Assembly: GCF_001659605.2 (NCBI RefSeq)
Contig: NC_035162.2
Span: 29,144,153 to 29,208,152, forward strand
DNA from: Manihot esculenta
Lineage: Eukaryota > Streptophyta > Magnoliopsida > Malpighiales > Euphorbiaceae
Direction of reading: 5' to 3'
Length of the DNA stretch: 64,000 bases
Part shown: positions 55,746 to 64,000 of the stretch, one piece after another
Position numbering within the stretch: the stretch's first letter is position 1
How the letters are laid out: every line of letters begins with the position of its first letter
Notes under the pieces: generated by a model
The model's input: the letters and a program-made list of their open reading frames with translations, nothing else
Database searches by the model: none
Told to the model about the DNA's origin: nothing
Position numbers and translations under genes: made by a program

Positions 55746-57700
55746 CCAACTAAATTGAGAAGAAAATATGGACATCGAAGAGAGAATGATAGGGAAGAAG
55801 CTTTTCAATTTCTTTAAAGGGAAACCAACAAACCAATTCCCACCTCTAAGGAGTATTATTGATATTCAAAAGCAATTAAACCTCTAGTCCAAAACAGACT
55901 AATGGCAACCTGTCCATTTTCTTAATAGAAGGACCAATTTGTTGGACGGAATTTAAATTTAAAGACTAATTGGCTATCAAAACTTTAGTGAAGGAGTAAT
56001 TTGTGAGTTTAATTATATCTCAGGGACTTGAATGTAAATTACCTTTTCTCTACAAAACTATGCAATTAAAGTTGATATTATTAACATATTAATCCATTGA
56101 ACAACATTATTTTTTATCAAGTCCCCTATTAGCAAATGCATAAATTTTAACATTATAAAATTATAATAAATTTACTATTTAATTTATCGATTACATTTCT
56201 TCAAAAAACTTGAAAAATGGAAACCGAGTGACAGAAGATTCATGAGTCATAATTCCTCTTCTTGACACAAAGAAATTAGCACCATCTATGATTCCTTAAA
56301 AAATAAAAGAAGGATATGCCATTTGTAAACAGACAGAAAGGTAGGCCTCACAGCCAGTTATGAAACCAAACGAGCAGATATCAGTTATGAAGCCAAAAGA
56401 GCAGTAGCATGTCACCTAACTTCAACAATCTTACATTAACAATTTCCCAACAAATCAATCAGGTACTCTCCTTACAACCTTCAAATTATCCCTTCCTAAA
56501 TCCTACGAATACATGAACCAATCACTAGCCACCGTCAAGATGTAAAATGTCTTCCAGTCTTGTATATACTCCTATTAGGTTTTAGTAAAATCTTGAGTTG
56601 TTTTCCTTTTTATCCAAAACTAGAATATCTCAGAAGGTTTCCAACCCTTGAGATACTATAGATAACATGGGCATGAGTATGGATCTGCACAAAGTAGAAA
56701 ACAAGGCTTTTCTAATATTTTTAAGGAAAAATTATTAATTAGTCCCTATGCTATAGAGAAACTCACTAGTTAGTCTCTTTGTTTTGAAAAATATATTAAA
56801 CCGTTCCTAAAGTTTTAAAATTTCTACTAATTAGCCGCTATGTTAATTTTAGTTGTTAAGTTCTAAGAAAAGATACCTCAGGACATTTTAATGTTTTCTT
56901 CAAAACCAAAAAACTAACGTAGTAAATTTTCCAATACTACAGAGATTAATTAGTTTACATTTTTATAAAATTGAGAGATTAAAGAATGAATTTATTCATA
57001 TTATAGAGACTAAATAGTAAAACACTTAATACTAAAAATTAAAGAAGTAATATTGATTAGTAGATTTTTTTAATATCTTAGAGACATTTTAATATTTTCT
57101 TTAAGACCAAGGAACTAACTAGTGAGTTTTCTAATACTACATAGACTAAATAGTAAATTAAATGGATAGAAGGAACTATTTAAATAAAGGACCAAATCGT
57201 GATTAATGACAAAATATGGGACCAATTACCAAAATTTCCCTAAGATATGCACAAGGAGCAACATTAACACTAGAAAACTACAACATACAACAACATAATC
57301 TTTTTTCATATTTTTTAATTAAATAGTATCATGTGTCAGCTTTCACGCTTCATATTAAGGCCACTTCTCTGCATACTATCCGGTAAAAACTACAATACAG
57401 CCTGCCTCTAATGTGCAGTTATAATTTCAGTATCCATTATTGACTTTTCAAGAAAATCATAAAAAAATAGAGAGAAAATTCATTTCAAACCTTTACAGAA
57501 CAGGATAAAGCTATCATTTGACCACATGATTATAATTATAGGAATAGCGGAGTATTATGAAACTTGTTTTAAATGTAAAATTGAAGTTCTAATGAAAGGA
57601 AATTGTAGATAAATTATTATTGTCCGAAAAGTTACTAACATAACATTTCTAAATTTGACAATTATTTTCTCTAAGTCCACAATTTTCAAGATTTTATTTA
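55746..57700. other. Non-coding AT-rich stretch
   Basis: No coding or structural feature supported. Two related AT-rich segments around 56730-56870 and 57050-57180 share phrases such as 'tttaatattttctt' and 'aactagtgagttt', which suggests an old internal repeat. Confidence 0.4.
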
Positions 57701-58320
57701 ATTTTAACTTTCTCTGGGGATGCTTTAGAGGCATTTTGCCATCTAGAGTTAATCTCCGTAGGAAAGGGAAAGATATTGATGTGACTTGTCATATTTGAGG
57801 AGGGAAGAGGATGAAGTTCGACATCGAGCTATCTGTGTTCTGTCGTTCCTATGGTATCATAGGAATCTTCAGATTTTACAAGGGCGAAGTAGCATACCTA
57901 TAGAACCGGTGGCTTCCGCATTCTCTTTTCTGTCTAATTGGGATGGTGATCAGTTAGTGCATAACTCAGGTGACGGGCAGGAGATCCGTCTCTGTCAGGT
58001 GCCGCAATACAACCGTAAAAAATGTAATTTGGATGCATCTGTTGTGAGAAATTCAAGGAACACTGCTTTTGGTGCTGTGGTAAGGGACTCTAAGGGTGTA
58101 TTTTTGGCAGGCTTCACAGGATATTTTAGCCATGTTTTTTATCCTAGCATGGCAGAAATTCTTACTTCCAGAGAAGTTTTGGAGTGGTTGAGCGGGGAGG
58201 AGCGGAATTCATTGGATATTAAAATGGACTTCAAAGTTTGTGCGACTGCTGTAAATTCGGGTGAGGACAGTATTTCTGAATTTGGTCAAGCGTGATTGCA
58301 AACATATTTTTCTTCAAAAT
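57700..58320 (+). pseudogene. LINE (non-LTR retrotransposon) 3' ORF2 remnant
   Basis: First a zf-RVT-like piece (FRGILPSRVNLRRKG, then CHI near 57795), then from about 58020 an RNase H-like domain: KKCNLDASVVRNSRNTAFG, AVVRDSKGVFLAGF, and AEILTSREVLEWL. This order is that of plant L1-type LINE ORF2 C-termini. Stop codons and a frame break near 57796 and 58293 mark decay. The upstream RT is absent. Confidence 0.8.
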
Positions 58321-59960
58321 CAAAGTCAGGCCGGAGCCAGGGTTGGTTCAGCGAAATGCTGCTCATAGTTTTTCATCGATACGAGTTTCTCTTCATTTTT
58401 TCAGGACTAAATGTGTTAGGTAACCTGCCGGATATAGATTTGATATGACGATGTTAAGTTTTTTATGGATTTATAAAATTAAATGAGTTTAGATTTTTTT
58501 TAATAATAATTAAATTTAAAATAAATTTAAGTTATTTAAATTAATTTTTAATTAAATTTAATATAAATGAAGTTCGAATTGAGGTAGTTCAATTTTCACA
58601 TTATCTTACCAGTTCATCTCCTAATTGGCATCAGCGTCTACACAGCCGATATTAACAATGGAGGCTGATAAACCAGGTTTCATGGGACCGAAACAAGAAA
58701 TACAAAATCTGCACCAAATGGAAGGTGCAAACACGCGCATAATAGAGCGTGGTGATCAAGCAGACGCAGCCTCGAAAAAATAAATATCTAAATCCGCGGG
58801 AAATGCACATCTGGCCACACAAGACGTCCAGCTACGTCCACGCGGCCCTTTCCTAATTATATTATATTATTTTTGTTTTATTTTATTTCTTTTTAAAATA
58901 AAAATCAAACGTATTATGTAATTTTGTGGTTATCAATGTTATTTAAGATTGTATAATTAATCGGTTTAATTTTAAATTAAATTAAATTAAAAAAAATTAA
59001 ATTATAAAAATATTAAAAATTAAAAAAATTAATTATAAAAAATAATTAAATTAAATTAAATCAAATCAATAAAAATTAATTTAATTTAATAATTTTAAAT
59101 TAAAATTTATAACTTTTTAATTAATTTTAATAAAATAATTCAATAAATATTTTATATCAATTTAATCATAATAATAATATTTAAAAAATTTATATAAATT
59201 TATGTAAAATTTAAAAATATATGTAAAATTAATATTTCACTTATAATAAAATTAATTATTTAATTTATCGATTATTTAATATGTTTAAATTAAATTAAAA
59301 ATTAAATAAATTAAAAGTATTAATTAAATTAAATATTTTAATTACTCAAACTATTAAATTAAAATTCATCGGTTTAATTTAATTTTTTAATTTAAATCGA
59401 TATATGCTATCTTAATGTTATTTATTATTGATTTTATATAATAAAGTAAAAAAATTATATCATAGATAATTGTCGCTTAAGATTTAATATTTAAATAAAA
59501 ATAAATAATAGTTTAATTTTATAATAAAATATCTTTTAAATAATCATATTTAGTTATAGTATATAACAATTAATTTTATTTAAAAATTTTTAAAAGTGGG
59601 AGATAATTTGAAAAAATAAAAATAAAAAGAGAATTATTGTGAAATGGAGGACTGGAGGTAATTATAATAATAATATAATAATAATAACAAATTGAAAACA
59701 AAATCGTAAAAGAAATAAACGCAGAAATTAACAAAATATGAAATACCTGTGGGGAATACCCAAGGCTAAGATAGCAACCTCGATTTGTCAGTCAAATGGA
59801 GGAATTTCTTGAACTTTTCTTTTATAAGAATGAAAATAGTTTATGTAACTGAAAGCTTCTTCGAGTTATAACATCAAAATCGAACAATTCAATCACACAG
59901 ACTAAATTCACTGAACATAAGCTACAAAGAAAGGCAAAATTGAAACGGATTAAGAAAAGA
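58321..59960. other. AT-rich intergenic or intronic DNA
   Basis: A 42-codon ORF (58658-58786, MEADKPGFMGPKQEIQNL...) lies in a locally GC-richer island (58630-58850); I do not recognise it. From 58910 to 59640 the DNA is extremely AT-rich and rich in 'aattaaatt' palindromes, with 'cggtttaatttt' near 58961 and again near 59369, suggesting a decayed MITE. No gene supported. Confidence 0.4.
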
Positions 59961-59969
59961 AAAACGTAC

Positions 59970-60165
59970 ACAAAATATCGAGCAAGCGAGACTCTTTCTC
60001 AATCGAGAGAAATTCCAGCTGCAAAACCGTGAAAAGCTGCAGTGTCAGAGAAGCTGAAGACAAATCTTAGCAAACCAGAGCTCAGACAAAGAGAGAAAGA
60101 GAGAGGCGATGTTAATGGTGCGGAGTGAATGACAGGGAAGTGGAGAAGAAGAGGCTGAGGACAGA
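59970..60165 (-). promoter_or_regulatory. Possible non-coding first exon of NET4
   Basis: The minus strand is T/C-rich and ends in 'attttgt|gtacgt', a plausible donor (GT at 59969-59968). It could splice to the acceptor near 54235, giving a leader intron of about 5.7 kb. ORF 59999-60259 overlaps it but looks like UTR. It could equally be the leader of a different, unseen transcript. Confidence 0.35.
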
Positions 60166-60259
60166 CTGCCTTTAAAACTGGTTTCCCACATGGGATTGAA
60201 TAGAAAGTCAAAAGTCTCGTCGCTTTTGTTTGAAGAGTTATTGCGTATTGAAAATGCAT

Positions 60260-61690
60260 TTAAGTGGCAGAAAATAATATTTATTAAAAAATTATTTTTA
60301 TTTCCTAAGGAAAGTTAAGATTTATGTTGACTGTAATATTTTATTTTTTGATATAATTGAAAATAATATTTATTATTTATTTTTTGTCTGAATAATAATT
60401 ACCATTAAATTGTGATAGTTGTCCTCTCTCCAAAACATGTCGTCCCTTTTATTTTTTTTATTTTTTTTTTTTGAAGTCAGTCGTCCCTTTTATTTATTAT
60501 GCATATTTTTACCGTAGCCATTTCCGCGTGTTGGAGGCTTGTTGGCGTTGGTTAAGCCTATATTGGGATTCAAATTAAAATAATCCATTTAAATCAATTT
60601 AAAATTTTGATTTGATTTTATATTTTTTTAAGTTAAATTCAATTTTTTAAAAAATTTTAATAAATATATTTACCAAATTAATTAATAATATAAAAATATT
60701 ATATTTTAATTAAAATTAAAATATTTTAATTAATTTTTAAAATACTAAAAATAAAATATAAAAATAAAAAATACATAAAAAAATTTCAACTTAATCGAAT
60801 TGTATAGTCGGCTAGTGTTGTCATTACGGTGAGATTTGCTTCAATAGGAAATTAGTCTGTTGTTAATTTATAAATATGGATATTAATTGATGACAATTGG
60901 AGCAGTATTATAAGAGGCAAATAAATTATACAGTTCATCTCCATGTATAGTCAACTAAACGCGTACTAAATAAAAATTATATTTAATGTATTGGAATATT
61001 TGGATAGTAAATAAAAAATTTCAATTAATTATTAAATACTTAGATTAAATTGAGAAAAAAATAATGGTAGTTAATTAAATTTTACATTTTAAAGTTATCA
61101 GATATTTAATAAATATGCTTTATAAAATAAATATCTATTATAAATAAAGGTATATAACGATTGGTATTATTTTATATTTGTTATATATAAAGATATTTTC
61201 CTAAGTATTTATATTAAATATTTGAAAATCATACCTTCATATTGAGAAAAGAGGTTCACTTTTTTTTTTTTTACCAAAATGCTTATGAATATTATTAAAA
61301 TTAATAAAACACGTCATGTGTTTATATTTTTGAAAAGATACTCAAAAAGCCTAAATTTGCTATTGCTGTTATTTTTTATTTTTTATTTTTAATTTAATAA
61401 AAAATATATAATATATTCGTTTGTTAGTATTACGTTTTTTATTGTTTTACTTATTAAAAAATATTTTGAAATTAAAAATTAAAAAATCGAAAACTACAAA
61501 TATTAGTTTTTTTATTACATATTCTATTAAATTATTATTTTTATTAAATTATCATTAAAAAATTTAATATTTTAATCCATCAATTAAATTTATTTTTTTA
61601 TTTTCAATAGATATTTATTTGATTAATTTATAAAATATATTTTTATTTCATTATTATTGATATTACGTGACATTCACCCAGATAATATTA
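60260..61690. other. AT-rich intergenic DNA
   Basis: Homopolymer and A/T tracts, no gene. The segment 60560-60800 has 'aaattaatttttaaaat' palindromes as in 58910-59640. Confidence 0.5.
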
Positions 61691-61695
61691 TGAGT

Positions 61696-62165
61696 TGTCA
61701 CTATAAAATAGAAGTCACGCGGCAAAAATCTGATAAGTAGAAAATGTGATTCCGTTACAAGAGAATGAGATCCAGACAATTTAATACTCGAACTATCATT
61801 AAGGTTTATCCTTTTTAAATAGGCCGATTCTTGGCACAAAGTTACCGTTATCAGTTATGTTCTCATTTCACTATAGATCGCGGGATTGCCAATCTATTAG
61901 CTAGCAATATTTATTATCGAGCAGTCGATCAAATCATCGATGGATTTTCAAGAGACATTATATTCATCTCCATTCTCTTACAGTATAAAAGGATAATGAT
62001 CCCAAAGGTAAAGGTACGTTATCTGAACACCACTCAAACTCTCAATAATTCATTACGTTCTCCCTAATATTCAAGATACTAACTTGAGTATCAGAGTGGC
62101 TGCCATGGGTGCCCACCGCCACCTCATGCTTCCTTTCTTGTAGGTTCTAGTAAATTACATCACAG
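61696..62165 (+). repeat. 5' LTR of a Tat-lineage gypsy (boundaries approximate)
   Basis: A candidate TGTCAC start at 61696. TATAAAAG lies at 61984-61991, followed by 'gagtggctgccatgggtgcc' near 62092-62112, a phrase like those in Tat/Retand LTRs. The partner LTR is beyond the window. Confidence 0.5.
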
Positions 62166-62207
62166 TATTGTTCTTACTAGGTCATCAATCTGTTTTCAGT
62201 TATATCA

Positions 62208-62226
62208 TTTGGTTCCGTTGCCGAGA
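62208..62226 (+). other. Primer-binding site of the Tat element
   Basis: TTTGGTTCCGTTGCCGAGA, a Tat/Athila-type primer site, lies downstream of the LTR and well before the coding remnants. Confidence 0.65.
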
Positions 62227-62322
62227 AACCCGTTGGATTCTCTCTAATTATTTGGGTTTACGCCAAACCCTTGTCTTCTTTTTCTCTCTAAAAAAGAAAC
62301 TTTTCTTCACTGATCCTGAAAA

Positions 62323-64000
62323 TGGCCGGAATTGTAGATATTATCATCGGAGGACCTAACAAGGGTAAAGGGAAAAATAAGCGGGTAGCAGAGGATCTCC
62401 TATTTGTCCATCAAGAACCGTGGATCAGGTAAGAGATAAGGTTCGACCCTACAGACAAGGCGATCAGATTCTTCCAAAATGACTCGCTAGTCGTTAAGAT
62501 CCTCCTAAACCGGCATGAGGTAAGGAGGGTACTAGTATATACAGGTAGTTTTGTTAACCTTCTTATTTTAAATATTTTTAACAAGTTAGACTTGGATAAA
62601 AATGGTCTTGTCAAAGTCTCGGACCCCTTGGTAGGGTTAGGAGATAAGACCATAGCAATTTTGGGCACCATCAACCTTCCTCTAGTACTCGAGGATGAAA
62701 AGTACAGGTAAGAGTTGTATGTAGAGTTCGTGGTAGTGGATATCCCATTTGCATACAACATGATACTTAGATGTCCGGTCTTGAACTGCCACAGTATCGT
62801 TGTTAACATGGGTACTATATTTTTAAGCTTTCAGCTCCCGGGGGAATAGTAGTAGTCTGAGGCAGTCTGAGATTAGCCAAAGAAGATTACGAATACCCTA
62901 TAAAAAGTCTCAGAAAAGCAACCATGCCCATCGACTTACTTGAGAAGCTGAAATCTCACATAAAACTAGAACCCGCAGATCCGGTAAAAAAGGTTCAAGT
63001 ACAAAAGGAGCAAAAGGTACGGTTTGGCACTGCGTTAATCGGAGAAACGAATATTCATTTAATAGAGTTATTGAAGAGCTAAGTAACCACTTTCGCTTGG
63101 TCTCCAAAAGATATAACAGGTGTAGACCCGGCTCTCAACACCCATAAGTTATCTATCGATAAGGCCGTCAAAGTAGTCCAACAAAAGAAAAGGAAGTTCG
63201 TATCAGAGAGGCAGCAGGTGATCAAAGAACAGGTTGTTAAGCTTCTAAGTGCAGGGTTGATAAAGAAAGTCTAGTATCCCACATGACTAGTCAATGCGGT
63301 CCTAGTAAAGAAAGTTAATGGAAATTGGAGGATGTGCATGGATTTTACTGACCTAAATAAAACATGTCCAAAAGATCACTACTCATTACCATCCATTAAT
63401 AGATTAGTGGACTCGACCTCAAGGCATGCAGTAGTCTCCTTTCTTGATGCCATCTCGGGATACCACCAAATCATGATGGATATTGAGAATGCAGAAAAGA
63501 CTGCATTCATAACATATGGAGGAGTTTGCTGCTACAAAGTAATCCCTTTCGGATTGAAAAATGCAGGGGCAACGTACCAAAGGCTGGTATCGGGAATCTT
63601 CAAGGAAATGGTGAGATCAACAGTTGAGGTGTATGTAGATGACATGGTAGCGTGAAGAGCCGATCTTAGACCACCCGGAAGATATCCGAAAAGTTTTTGA
63701 TGTCCTGGATAAGATGGAAATGAAGTTGGACCCGAAAAAGTGTACCTTCGGAGTAAAAGCTAGGAAGTTCCTAGGATATTTAATCTCTGAAAGAGGTATA
63801 GAGGTGAACCCTAAGAAGATTAGCGCCATCCAAAACATGAAAGCACCCAAAACCATTAATAAGGTGCAAAGACTTAATGGGTGGGTCACTACCATGAGTT
63901 GTTTCATATCATGCTCGGCCAGAAGGTATCTCCCATTCTTCAAGGCTTTGAAAGGTAAAGGTAAATTTGAATGGGGAGAAGAGTGTGAAGAGACATTTGA
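62323..64000 (+). pseudogene. pol: Tat/Ogre-lineage gypsy pol remnant, running off the window
   Basis: It starts at the end of gag (GIVDIIIGGPNKGKGKNKR, 62328 on), so nearly all of gag is deleted between the primer site and here. Protease follows (62440-62830: NDSLVVKILL, then VLVYTGSFVNLL, with Tyr in place of the catalytic Asp). RT follows: NWRMCMDFTDLNKTCPKD, FLDAISGYHQI, VIPFGLKNAGATYQRL, VEVYVDDMVA (63332-63655). A frameshift near 63655 moves the rest (MKLDPKKCTFGV, FLGYLISERGIEVNPKKI) to another frame up to the window edge. Stops also occur near 62710 and at 63273 and 63285. Confidence 0.87.

Noticed and set aside
59999..60259. 86-aa minus-strand ORF
   Set aside because: T/C-rich composition and a donor at its end make a UTR exon more likely than a coding gene.

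Overview
This is nuclear DNA from a flowering plant, almost certainly a eudicot. The evidence is several lineages of plant Ty3/gypsy and Ty1/copia retrotransposons, a CACTA DNA transposon, a LINE remnant and a plant-specific NET (NAB-domain) actin-binding gene with introns. A Euphorbiaceae-type host such as cassava or a relative is only a guess. No bacterial, organellar or rRNA/tRNA gene was seen.

About 1-47,500 is a stack of nested retrotransposons. It can be partly unpicked from target-site duplications (TSDs). (i) At 1-12,586 the 3' part of an Athila/Tat-like element ends in an LTR. That LTR is split by a complete 10.07-kb Tekay/Del-like chromovirus, called A here (2084-12152, TSD GGTTT). 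(ii) At 12705-15903 lies the 5' LTR and partial gag of a second copy, E. It is cut off and joined through 318 bp of unidentified DNA to D, an inverted and truncated LTR of the same family. (iii) D is split by chromovirus C (17281-36670, TSD TGGGC). C's own 5' LTR is split by chromovirus B, inverted, 18428-27973. (iv) D is split again by an Athila-like solo LTR (37382-39158, TSD AACTC). (v) D abuts an inverted Athila element, F (39491-47466). F's protease region is interrupted by an inverted solo LTR (TSD ATCAT), which itself carries a 2.8-kb CACTA element (39836-42636).

About 47,467-51,540 holds a TRIM-like miniature element, a decayed copia RT/RNase H tail with its 3' LTR, and unassigned DNA. 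The one apparently intact host gene is on the minus strand at 51709-54203: a two-exon NET4-type protein of about 614 aa. A possible non-coding first exon lies near 59970-60160. The region between contains a receptor-kinase pseudogene and a LINE 3' end. About 60,300-61,690 is AT-rich filler. From about 61,700 to the window end runs a decayed Tat-lineage gypsy element with most of gag deleted.

The chromovirus family (A, B, C, D, E) gives the most to think about. Its 2.1-2.4-kb LTRs are packed with GC-rich TTCGGCCGCCGAA palindromes. Three of the four copies with a leader share a perfect 10-bp stem-loop between primer-binding site and gag. All four have splice-like signals that could remove the long leader. 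A block of the same palindromes also occurs inside one Athila LTR, which suggests sequence exchange between unrelated LTR families.
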